Notes under the pieces: model-generated | Databases searched by the model: none | What the model was told of the DNA's origin: nothing | What the model saw: the letters and a program-made list of their open reading frames with translations, nothing else | Part shown: in pieces, positions 1-6,669 of the stretch | How positions within the stretch are numbered: the first letter of the stretch is position 1 | Layout: each line of letters starts with the position of its first letter | Source of the DNA: an uncultured Anaerobutyricum sp. | GTDB taxonomy: Bacteria; Bacillota; Clostridia; Lachnospirales; Lachnospiraceae | Length of the DNA: 16,245 nucleotides | Reading direction: 5' to 3' | Assembly (NCBI RefSeq): GCF_934307085.1 | Contig: NZ_CAKRCF010000054.1 | Span: 1 to 16,245 of the forward strand | Position numbers and translations under genes: made by a program

Positions 1-100
1 TGCCATTTGAAAAACAAGCTTGCGAAATGTTTTTCCGAGTCGGACAAAAAACGTGTCCGTCTCTGAGAAAACATTTCGCAAGCTTGTTTTTCAAATGGCA
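1..100. repeat. Long perfect inverted repeat (33-bp arms) forming a 100-bp hairpin
   Basis: Bases 1-33 are the exact reverse complement of 68-100. The 34-base middle (34-67) holds a second stem, CGGACA (41-46) with TGTCCG (54-59), extended by GAG (37-39) with CTC (61-63), so almost the whole element folds into one rod. No T-run follows it on the plus strand, so it is not a plain terminator in that direction. On the minus strand it lies about 140 bases past the methyltransferase stop and could end that transcript, but the downstream side is outside the window. It could equally be a dispersed palindromic repeat or MITE-like element. The structure is certain; the role is unknown. Confidence 0.85.
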
Positions 101-242
101 GACTTTATATTATATATACTGGAGTCTTTTATATATGTAGGTTATGAGCTGCACCTATAGATTCTATAAATGCAATCTGTGTAGAGATGGATAAAGAGTT
201 TTTTATATTATAAGTTATGAGTGGCAACGTAAAGTTTTCACC

Positions 243-1829
243 TTAATACTGTTTTTGTGAATAGATATTAGAAATTATGGCATTCAATTTTTCATGAATT
301 GAATTGATTTTATCAGTATTATTAAGGCGACCTGCTGCTTTTATTTCTTCTACCAATGTGTTGATTACAACTAATGTATCTTTGTTGGGTTCTAAATATG
401 GAATTTGTTTGACATAATTTGCAGAATTGTTAGCAGTAGGATTGATAATGTGTATTAAGGTGTTTATTGAATCGGAATTCATTAAAGCAAGAAAATAATT
501 AAGCTTTGAATCATCATGTGGGAAAATTCCAACAATAGATTGATCGAATACCCGGTTTTCCATCAGAAATGCACGTATCGTACTTGATTTAACCATTGGA
601 ATTCCAATACCGGTTTTAAAGTAGAAACCAGAATTTTGAAACCGTGATTTTTTATTATTATTGTAAAACTTAATAGTATCTTCATCCCAGCGCACAAACC
701 ACTCATCTTTTTCGCGTATATAACGTTGTTTTGAAGAGCTTTTAATATAAGGGATATATCCCTTGGAAATGCCTGGAATTCCGGTAAGAGAATTGCAGTT
801 AAATATTTCAGATGAATCAGCTATATCATATCTCTTTGCACCTTTAACACTTTTTCTGGCTGCTTTGATAAAACGTAGGTTATCTCCTGTATAAAATCCC
901 GTCACAATATCTGCTACATCACCCAGAGTCATTTTTGCAGATTGCAACATAGAGGTTGTTTTTTGCCCGGCAAGAATGAATCTGCTGTCTTCATTTTCAA
1001 AGATAGATTTTTGGTTCAGATTAAAAACTTCCAAGTGTGCGGGTAAATCCTGCTCATGATTTAATAAATCCTTAAACTCCGATGAATCCTTAAATCCACG
1101 AATAATACGAACTGTATTTTTTAATGCAGAATCTGTAGTGCTACGCTCAAGAGTTATTATGGATAAATTAGAGTAACCAAAACTTACACCAGGGAAAAAT
1201 TTGGAAGGAAAAATTAAAATTTCTTCAATTTTTGTTTTGGTGAGCAATAAACGACGAAGGCTCTTATGCATATTCAGGAACAGATAAGTATCTGGAATAA
1301 TAAAACTGAGTCGACCATTTATTTTTAAAACAGATATGCAGCGAAGTAAAAAGAGAGAATATGTTTCTTTAACATAATGTCCTGCATACTTTTTCTTTAA
1401 TAAATCTCGTTTTTCATAATCCTGCCATGCACCATAAGGGGGATTTCCGATAACCTTATTATAATGTCCACCAATAGATTCGAAGAAGTCTAACTGTCCA
1501 TCTAAAAGTGCGTCAGCTTGTTTGAGCCAAAGCTGGATAGTACCAGCTTCATAAATATTTAATTCCTCATCAAGTAAGGTGTCAGTTTGTCTCACTGAGA
1601 TAGAAGAATTGTGTTTATATTTTTCTTTTAAAACTTCGATTGCGGCCTTATTAATATCCAATGCATCTATTTGAAAAGATTTGTTTGTTTTTAATAATTC
1701 ATCAATAAAAATACCTTCACCAGCAGAAGGTTCCAATATTACATCGCCATCAGATACAGTCACTTTTGAGACCATATATGAAGTAATGTCTTCAGATTCT
1801 GTGTAGTAAGAACACAAAGTATCTTTCAT
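243..1829 (-). CDS. Type II N6-adenine DNA methyltransferase (TaqI/Eco57I-like, gamma class)
   Basis: A 528-residue protein that probably transfers a methyl group from S-adenosylmethionine to adenine N6 and protects host DNA from the neighbouring nuclease. The N-terminal half has SAM-binding motif I (EPSAGEG, residues 33-39), an acidic motif II (DALDIN, 55-60) and catalytic motif IV NPPY (129-132), followed by GAW. This motif order is that of the gamma class. The part after about residue 300 (GDVADIVTGFYTGDN) resembles the target-recognition domain of TaqI-like enzymes. The start is set by AGAGGTGG placed 4 bases before ATG. Length is near that of M.BsuBI and M.PstI (about 500). It lies 75 bp downstream of a probable endonuclease gene on the same strand. 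The recognition sequence cannot be read from the protein. No truncation or frameshift is seen. Confidence 0.9.
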   Translation of the reverse strand: MKDTLCSYYTESEDITSYMVSKVTVSDGDVILEPSAGEGIFIDELLKTNKSFQIDALDINKAAIEVLKEKYKHNSSISVRQTDTLLDEELNIYEAGTIQLWLKQADALLDGQLDFFESIGGHYNKVIGNPPYGAWQDYEKRDLLKKKYAGHYVKETYSLFLLRCISVLKINGRLSFIIPDTYLFLNMHKSLRRLLLTKTKIEEILIFPSKFFPGVSFGYSNLSIITLERSTTDSALKNTVRIIRGFKDSSEFKDLLNHEQDLPAHLEVFNLNQKSIFENEDSRFILAGQKTTSMLQSAKMTLGDVADIVTGFYTGDNLRFIKAARKSVKGAKRYDIADSSEIFNCNSLTGIPGISKGYIPYIKSSSKQRYIREKDEWFVRWDEDTIKFYNNNKKSRFQNSGFYFKTGIGIPMVKSSTIRAFLMENRVFDQSIVGIFPHDDSKLNYFLALMNSDSINTLIHIINPTANNSANYVKQIPYLEPNKDTLVVINTLVEEIKAAGRLNNTDKINSIHEKLNAIISNIYSQKQY

Positions 1830-1842
1830 TTAACCACCTCTT

Positions 1843-1885
1843 AAAAAAATAAGCTTAGGGAATTACTTAAGTAAATCCCCAAGCT
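1843..1885 (-). terminator. Terminator-like hairpin between endonuclease and methyltransferase genes
   Basis: A 34-bp palindrome at 1852-1885 pairs all but two positions (1862/1875 and 1857/1880) around a perfect TTACTTAAGTAA core. Read on the minus strand it is followed at once by seven Ts (1849 to 1843), then by the methyltransferase ribosome binding site. It therefore looks like an intrinsic terminator for the endonuclease transcript placed inside the unit. The symmetry is also compatible with a protein-binding operator. The structure is seen directly; the function is inferred. Confidence 0.55.
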
Positions 1886-1887
1886 CA

Positions 1888-1916
1888 AGATTACCATTGA
1901 GTGACTACCAGGTCAA
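1888..1916 (-). promoter_or_regulatory. Possible separate promoter for the methyltransferase
   Basis: On the minus strand, TTGACC (1916-1911) is followed by a 17-base spacer and TAATCT (1893-1888) preceded by TGG, an extended -10. The -35 overlaps the last codons of the endonuclease gene and the -10 lies just past its stop. The predicted start, near 1881, falls in the first arm of the hairpin at 1852-1885. The -10 hexamer is weak (3 of 6), so this is tentative. Confidence 0.35.
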
Positions 1917-2807
1917 GTATTTTATAAGATCTGCCTTTTGAAGATGAATACGTAATTCATCACTGATATCGTCGATCCATGTTGCATTTTTGTTAAGCCA
2001 TTCTCTTAAATTAAAACCAGTAAATTCGTACATTTTAGCGTACGCATCATCTGCACAGAAAACATCCCAGTATCCAGAATTTTTCAGGGTTTGAAGATAG
2101 TGATTATTTTCATCTTCATTTTGGCGAACAAATAATAGTGTTTTTTCGTTTTCACTTAAGGAGTGATAGATACTTGCAACCAGAAGGAGTCGATTTGTAT
2201 TTCCTTTTTCATTAGAACTAAAACCACTTTTAAAGTCACAATTGTAGTTAATTCCATTTTGAGAAAAATGAAGATCAAGTCCTAACTGTATTCCACCGCT
2301 GTCAACAAGATTCCATGGAATATTATAGTGGTAGTAGAGACATCGTTTGGTGTGTAAATCAACATTAAGTGAATCAATGTAATTAGTGGCATTATGTTTA
2401 ATATGTTGCTGAACTTCATCAAAATTTGGTGGCTCAATGATACGCAGATGATTTACAGAATATGAAAAAGTTTCTTTACAGAAAGGCTCCCATAATTCTC
2501 CAATTCGGCGAGCAAAAGCCATATATTCATAAGGCCATATCTTATTTCTAAATTCGAGCATTACAACATAAGAGGCATAAGTGATGTGTAAAACACAATC
2601 CAGCACATGGTCCTTTGACCATCGTGAGTAACGCGCGGTTCTAAGCATTTGGCTAATAATGTAGTCTTTTTGTCTTTTTATCATAATATTTATTTTGGAA
2701 GCTTGTTTCTTATAGTCATGTGTGGTGCTAATGATGTCATAAAGCTTTTTCTCGGCCACGCTTCTAAAATAATCAATGAGTGCAACTTTATCATTATAGG
2801 AAAACAT
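1905..2807 (-). CDS. Probable type II restriction endonuclease, PD-(D/E)XK fold
   Basis: A 300-residue protein encoded just upstream of a DNA methyltransferase on the same strand. That context, and a segment reading GLDLHF (176-181) then CDFKSGF (190-196), point to a PD-(D/E)XK nuclease with D178 and D191-x-K193 as metal and catalytic residues. An acidic helix, RIGELWEPF (101-109), may supply a further catalytic glutamate, as in several type II enzymes. It would cut unmethylated DNA at the partner's recognition site. The start is well set by AAGGAGG 8 bases before ATG, and a TATAAT box lies about 30 bases further up. I do not recognise the specific family; an ApaLI-like assignment crossed my mind but cannot be supported. 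Without the partner gene the call would be much weaker. Confidence 0.65.
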   Translation of the reverse strand: MFSYNDKVALIDYFRSVAEKKLYDIISTTHDYKKQASKINIMIKRQKDYIISQMLRTARYSRWSKDHVLDCVLHITYASYVVMLEFRNKIWPYEYMAFARRIGELWEPFCKETFSYSVNHLRIIEPPNFDEVQQHIKHNATNYIDSLNVDLHTKRCLYYHYNIPWNLVDSGGIQLGLDLHFSQNGINYNCDFKSGFSSNEKGNTNRLLLVASIYHSLSENEKTLLFVRQNEDENNHYLQTLKNSGYWDVFCADDAYAKMYEFTGFNLREWLNKNATWIDDISDELRIHLQKADLIKYLTW

Positions 2808-2839
2808 TTGTACTCCTCCTTACTATAATATTGATATTT

Positions 2840-2868
2840 ATTATATCATACTTTTAAAATAATGTACG
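2840..2868 (-). promoter_or_regulatory. Promoter of the endonuclease gene
   Basis: A consensus TATAAT on the minus strand (2845-2840) lies 32 bases before the ATG at 2807. At 17-base spacing the -35 position is CGTACA (2868-2863), a poor match (3 of 6). The predicted start is near 2833, giving a leader of about 25 bases. Confidence 0.45.
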
Positions 2869-2947
2869 CACTAATAAAAAAAGATAGACATATATTATGA
2901 AGAATAAAGTCACCAATATAGAATATTGGCTCTCTTTCAGGGCATTT

Positions 2948-3313
2948 CTAATGAATTAAATAGTAATATACCTTGCCATGTTCTTTGGTTTTGCTTATCA
3001 TTTCCTGTCGTTCCATATAAGGCAGTAGCGAATCTAGAAACTGATTCGGATTAGTAACCCCGATTCGCTGTTTACTAAATGGCTGGCTGGCAGTTAAGCC
3101 TTTTACACAGTCAGCGAGTTCCTTTTTTGTCATTTTCCCATTGCGCTTTAATTCTTTTTTTATCCGGCTGATTCCCTTAGAGGTCAGGAGATTGTTTAAG
3201 TCCTGATTCTGGTGCATGGAACGCCACAATCCCCAGCCGTAGATTAACATAGTGGCTACGGCAAAGAGCAGGATATAGGGGAGATAATGTATCAGATTTT
3301 TCAGTAATTCCAT
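2948..3313 (-). CDS. Small membrane-anchored protein of unknown function
   Basis: A 121-residue protein I cannot assign to a named family. Residues 10-30 form one hydrophobic segment (YLPYILLFAVATMLIYGWGL). The rest is basic and soluble: a helical part with KKELADCVKG (about 64-73), then a stretch ending in GKVYYYLIH. That pattern, helix-turn-helix-like followed by a beta hairpin ending in a run of tyrosines, resembles a winged helix, so this could be a membrane-tethered regulator or adaptor. The ribosome binding site GGGAG lies close to ATG. A weak 7-bp inverted repeat (2913-2919 with 2923-2929) just past the stop might be a terminator. It sits between the R-M unit and the PqqD-like gene on the same strand but is separated from both by more than 100 bp. 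Confidence 0.7.
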   Translation of the reverse strand: MELLKNLIHYLPYILLFAVATMLIYGWGLWRSMHQNQDLNNLLTSKGISRIKKELKRNGKMTKKELADCVKGLTASQPFSKQRIGVTNPNQFLDSLLPYMERQEMISKTKEHGKVYYYLIH

Positions 3314-3519
3314 GGGGGCTCCCTTCTTATCTTAATTTTTATGTGGTTTTTGTTAGCGATTTTATTTTTAGTTTATATCTTTTTTATTTTAATATTAAAT
3401 GATGTTGCGTTGTGCTGAATCGCGTCATTTTTGATTTTGACTGATTTTGTTTAGTAATTCTTCATTAAGTCTAGAGCGTGTTTGAAAAATCATTCTATTT
3501 AGCGTTCGTATATGTTTTA

Positions 3520-3882
3520 CTATTTCGTTACGCTACTTTTTTCCGAGTAAGTAATTAAATGATGGTCTTTTAAAATTTCAAGAAATTTAATAAGGCGGGA
3601 GAGTGATTTTTCCATTTTAGGGAAATGGGCATCAAGTTCCTGGGAGAGTGTGTAAATGTCTTTTTTATCGTCAATGGTGTTCCAGACAAAGCTGCCGTAA
3701 TCGTCAAGGTCGATGGAACTTACTTTTGGACGGTGGAAGAATTTCTGGGCGATTTTGTTAAAGAAACCTTCCCAGCGGATGAAGACGGTAATATTTCCCT
3801 TGTCGTTTGTTTCATATTTTATTTCTGGATTTTTTATTGGGATAAAATCAAGGTAGTTTTTATCTATTTTCTGTTTTGCCAT
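3520..3882 (-). CDS. PqqD-like (RiPP recognition element) protein, stand-alone
   Basis: A 120-residue protein when started at MAKQKIDKNY, where GAAAGGAG lies 5 bases before ATG. The longer open frame adds 28 residues without such a site and is not favoured. The segment from VSSIDLDDYGSFVWNTIDD through LDAHFP to RLIKFLEILKDHHLI matches the PqqD pattern: a three-stranded sheet followed by three helices, with the typical hydrophobic Gly-Ser-Phe-Val-Trp core. In peptide-modifying pathways this fold binds the leader of a precursor peptide and presents it to a radical SAM or other enzyme. No precursor or modifying enzyme is present here. A charged N-terminal extension of about 50 residues (PIKNPEIKYE, FIRWEGFFNKIAQKFF) precedes it, as I recall for orphan clostridial members. 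The next gene upstream on this strand is an OPT peptide transporter. Confidence 0.7.
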   Translation of the reverse strand: MAKQKIDKNYLDFIPIKNPEIKYETNDKGNITVFIRWEGFFNKIAQKFFHRPKVSSIDLDDYGSFVWNTIDDKKDIYTLSQELDAHFPKMEKSLSRLIKFLEILKDHHLITYSEKSSVTK

Positions 3883-3913
3883 AGGGTCTCCTTTCAATAT
3901 ATTTGTAAACATG

Positions 3914-3942
3914 ATTATAACGATTAAAATACAGTTAGTAAA
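3914..3942 (-). promoter_or_regulatory. Promoter of the PqqD-like gene
   Basis: On the minus strand, TTTACT (3942-3937), a 17-base spacer and a consensus TATAAT (3919-3914) lie 32 bases before the chosen ATG at 3882. This placement supports the shorter start: the longer open frame would begin at 3966, upstream of the promoter. Confidence 0.6.
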
Positions 3943-3984
3943 GTATAGCTGAATATGTTTTTTCAATTATTTTACCATTTATAT

Positions 3985-4124
3985 AGAATTCCAAAAGGAT
4001 ATTATGTTTATAAAAGCATAAAGAGTATCCTTTATTGAAGTCTATACCTTTTTGAATTACATGAAAATTATCATCTGGTTTGTAAAAACATAAAATGTGT
4101 CCTTATTGAGGTTTTATGTAATTC
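3985..4124. repeat. Cluster of nested inverted and direct repeats between the PqqD-like and OPT genes
   Basis: Several repeats overlap here. AAAGGATA (3994-4001) pairs with TATCCTTT (4026-4033), with an inner TTATG/CATAA stem. GAATTCCAAAAGG (from about 3987) is nearly the inverse of CCTTTTTGAATTAC (ending 4060). GAATTACAT (4054-4062) is the exact inverse of ATGTAATTC (4116-4124), and the match extends to 13 positions with one mismatch. The stretch from about 4008 to 4047 (TAAAAGCATAAA then TCCTTTATTGAAG) is also an imperfect direct repeat of about 4079-4119 (TAAAAACATAAA then TCCTTATTGAGG). It may be the remnant of a small palindromic element. No coding potential is visible. Confidence 0.5.
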
Positions 4125-4140
4125 TAAATAGTTATAAATA

Positions 4141-4179
4141 ATTTCTGGCAGTGAAAGAAGCTCTCTCACTGCCAGAAAT
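4141..4179 (-). terminator. Terminator after the OPT transporter gene
   Basis: Bases 4141-4154 and 4166-4179 form a perfect 14-bp stem (ATTTCTGGCAGTGA with its complement) around an 11-base loop. It lies 25 bases past the transporter stop on the minus strand. A T-rich but interrupted tract (TATTTATAACTATTT) follows in that direction. The stem is GC-rich in its middle, unlike the surroundings. Confidence 0.7.
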
Positions 4180-4203
4180 TAAATATGTTTTGTAATTTAA
4201 TTG

Positions 4204-6096
4204 TTAATTAGCTTTTTTGCTCTTTTTTACACATAAGAAATATAAATAAGCAAGAAGAGCGATGAAGATGATTAAGCTGCAAATCTGTGGAAGGGCAACA
4301 GGGGAAACAATTTTGGAGTCAACTTTTAATACTGCAAGGATTGCAAGGATAACTCCCATGAGTCCCTCTCCGGCAATCAGACCGGAAGTAAATAATGTTC
4401 CACGTTCGATGGAAGCTTTCTTTTCTTTTTCATCATCTGTTTTGCGGCGTTCAAGAATCCAGCGAACAATACCACCAGCCATGATACCGGCACTCAGTGA
4501 GAATGGAAGGTACATACCAACGGCAAATGGAAGTACTGGGATTCCGAGAATTTCAACAACGATTGCTACAAAAATACCGATGAGGATTAATGCCCAAGGA
4601 AGCTCTGCGTTCATGATACCTTCAACGAGCATCTTCATCATAGTAGCCTGTGGAGCAGGAATCTCATTAGAACCAAATCCCCATGCAGCATTTAACAGAT
4701 ATAAAACATATCCGATAGCAGCGGAGGATGCGATAACACCGACCATTTCACCAATCTGCTGAAGCTTAGGTGTGGCACCTACGATGAAACCTGTCTTTAA
4801 ATCCTGTGAAGTATCGCCGGCGATAGCAGCAACGATACAGATAATACTACCAATACAAATAGCACCAACCATACCAGATGTTCCGGTAGTACCAGTAGCT
4901 TTTAAAAGTAAAGTAGCAATAATTAAAGTAGCGATTGCCATACCGGAAACTGGGTTGTTAGAAGAACCAATCAGTCCAACCATACGGGAAGATACAGTTG
5001 CAAAGAAGAATCCGAATACAACAACGATGATTGCGCCAAGTGGGCTTACCGGGAAGATTGGAAGTAACCAGATGGCAAGTGCAATAACTACGACAATACC
5101 AAGAATGACTGGCATTGGTAAATCGCGCTGTGTACGAGGTGCATCAGCATTGGCATGATTCTTTGCCATACTTCCCATTGCCTGCTTAAATGTGCTGACA
5201 ATCAGTGGAGCACTTTTAATTAAACTCATGATACCGCCGGCTGCAACGGCTCCGGCACCGATATATTTGATGTAAGTACTCCATAATGCACTAGGTGCGA
5301 GAGTGGAAATCGCCTCCGTTCCAGGGAAGACAGTGGCATCTGCACCAAATAATGCGATCATAGGCATAAGTACAAACCAGCTTAAAGTACCACCGGCAAG
5401 CATGTAACTGGAAATCTTAGGACCACAGATATATCCAACACCAGCAAGAGCAGGAAGTACCTGAATACCTACGGAAGAACCAGCGTAAGCTTTGATATCG
5501 TAACCAATTTCACTAGGGAAAAGCTTCACGCCATCAGCGATAAGCTTATAAAAAGCAGCAATACCAAGACCGGAGAATACGGTACCAGCTTTGTTTCCAC
5601 CTTCTTCACCAGCAAGAAGAACCTCAGCACAGGCAGTTCCCTCTGGGAAAGGCAGCACACCGTGCTCCTCAACGATAAGTGCCTGTCGAAGCGGAACCAT
5701 GAAACAGATACCAAGAATACCACCAACGAGGGCAACTAAAAAGATAGTTAAAATACTAGGAGAATCAATCTTTCCTTCTTTTGCCCATAAGAATAAAGCA
5801 GGAAGAGTAAAGATTGCTCCGGCTGCAACAGACTCACCAGCAGAACCGATTGTCTGAACAAGGTTATTTTCCAGGATAGAATTCTTACGAAGAATAATAC
5901 GGATAATACCCATGGAAAGTACTGCGGCAGGAATAGATGCAGAAACTGTCATACCAACACGAAGACCGAGGTATGCGTTTGCAGCACCGAATATAACTGC
6001 CAGCAAAATACCAAGAATTAAGGCTGTGACTGTAAATTCCGGAACCACCTGGTCCGCAGGAATATACGGTTTAAAATCGTTTTTGTTTTCCTTCAT
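4204..6096 (-). CDS. OPT family oligopeptide transporter
   Basis: A 630-residue inner-membrane protein of the oligopeptide transporter (OPT) family, which takes up short peptides or related solutes by ion coupling. It shows the typical bacterial OPT start, PADQVVPEFTVTALILG, then AANAYLGLRVGMTVSASIPAA, followed by many hydrophobic segments along the whole length. The internal SSNNPVSGMAIAT, GTACAEVLLAGEEGG and GDTSQDLKTGFIVGATP motifs are also characteristic. Length is normal for prokaryotic members (about 600-670). The start is set by AAAGGA 8-9 bases before ATG. It has its own promoter and terminator, so it is probably a single-gene unit. The substrate cannot be told from sequence; some relatives carry peptides and others metal-siderophore-like compounds. 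The PqqD-like gene downstream is separated by the terminator and has its own promoter. Confidence 0.93.
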   Translation of the reverse strand: MKENKNDFKPYIPADQVVPEFTVTALILGILLAVIFGAANAYLGLRVGMTVSASIPAAVLSMGIIRIILRKNSILENNLVQTIGSAGESVAAGAIFTLPALFLWAKEGKIDSPSILTIFLVALVGGILGICFMVPLRQALIVEEHGVLPFPEGTACAEVLLAGEEGGNKAGTVFSGLGIAAFYKLIADGVKLFPSEIGYDIKAYAGSSVGIQVLPALAGVGYICGPKISSYMLAGGTLSWFVLMPMIALFGADATVFPGTEAISTLAPSALWSTYIKYIGAGAVAAGGIMSLIKSAPLIVSTFKQAMGSMAKNHANADAPRTQRDLPMPVILGIVVVIALAIWLLPIFPVSPLGAIIVVVFGFFFATVSSRMVGLIGSSNNPVSGMAIATLIIATLLLKATGTTGTSGMVGAICIGSIICIVAAIAGDTSQDLKTGFIVGATPKLQQIGEMVGVIASSAAIGYVLYLLNAAWGFGSNEIPAPQATMMKMLVEGIMNAELPWALILIGIFVAIVVEILGIPVLPFAVGMYLPFSLSAGIMAGGIVRWILERRKTDDEKEKKASIERGTLFTSGLIAGEGLMGVILAILAVLKVDSKIVSPVALPQICSLIIFIALLAYLYFLCVKKSKKAN

Positions 6097-6145
6097 TACG
6101 TTTATCCTTTCTTTTTTACAATTTTCTTACAAAAACATAAAACTT

Positions 6146-6174
6146 ATTATAACATTTATACAAAATGAAATAAA
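6146..6174 (-). promoter_or_regulatory. Promoter of the OPT transporter gene
   Basis: A consensus TATAAT on the minus strand (6151-6146) lies 50 bases before ATG. The -35 position at 17-base spacing is TTTATT (6174-6169), only 3 of 6, so the promoter may need an activator. Confidence 0.45.
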
Positions 6175-6207
6175 GGTAAAAAAATGCTCTTTTTTTGCGG
6201 TTTATGG

Positions 6208-6240
6208 CACTTATTAGGTATAAAGAATACCTAATAAGTG
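6208..6240. promoter_or_regulatory. Perfect 14-bp inverted repeat upstream of the OPT gene, operator-like
   Basis: CACTTATTAGGTAT (6208-6221) is the exact reverse complement of ATACCTAATAAGTG (6227-6240), with a 5-base loop. Neither side carries a proper T-run, so a terminator is unlikely. It lies about 35 bp beyond the -35 of the OPT promoter and about 70 bp before the plus-strand promoter at 6311, so a regulator bound here could act on either. Confidence 0.45.
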
Positions 6241-6669
6241 GTAGAAAACAGAAGGAAAATTGGTGAAACTGACTTTTTTAGTATGTATGAAACAAAAAAA
6301 TAAAAAAAGACTTACATAATTTTTTTCTTTATGCTATAATGTCAACCCGTATCAAATAAATTAAATATCGTAAAAATATTTTGGTCTAATTGGAAACGCA
6401 CAATCTTCTAAGATTCGATAATCTTCAAAAAATGTGATTTAAAAATATTGAAAGACATATAAATATAAGATTGCTGATGAATAAAAGATTGATAACGAAC
6501 AACACAGCCTATTTTTATGCTATTTCATCGGAATTTAAATAGTTAGTGTACTGTCTCATTGACATTTCGTAAAATAATAAAGTGTTTACTTTGAATTAAA
6601 AAGATTGTTTTAAGAAAAATAGCTATTTAAGATTTTGATAAACAGAATGAAAAAGGGAGGCGGCTGATT
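6241..6669 (+). other. Gene-free stretch with promoter and long leader of the DUF2798-type gene
   Basis: This AT-rich stretch has no convincing reading frame. A promoter candidate is CTTACA (6311-6316), an 18-base spacer and a consensus TATAAT (6335-6340). Starting near 6347 it would give a leader of about 320 bases. A perfect TTGACA occurs at 6559-6564 but lacks a good -10 at the right distance. AATCTT/AAGATT repeats near 6402-6430 and AAGATTG repeats near 6467-6493 are short. I do not recognise a riboswitch class here. Confidence 0.4.

Noticed and set aside
3478..3500. A GTTTGAAAAATCATT segment resembling the TTTGAAAA part of the 1-100 hairpin
   Set aside because: Only about nine bases are shared, it forms no hairpin here, and such AT-rich matches are expected by chance.
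3883..3966. A 28-residue hydrophobic N-terminal extension of the PqqD-like protein
   Set aside because: The promoter TATAAT (3919-3914) lies inside it and the downstream ATG has a strong ribosome binding site, so the extension is not expected to be translated.
4262..5158. Long open frames on the plus strand across the OPT gene (4262-4762 and 4772-5158)
   Set aside because: They are antisense shadows of a well-supported transporter, with no ribosome binding sites and no recognisable protein features.
6477..6542. A 21-codon reading frame starting ATGAATAAAAGA in the leader of the DUF2798-type gene
   Set aside because: No ribosome binding site precedes it, the composition is not protein-like, and it is not followed by a regulatory hairpin that would suggest a leader peptide.
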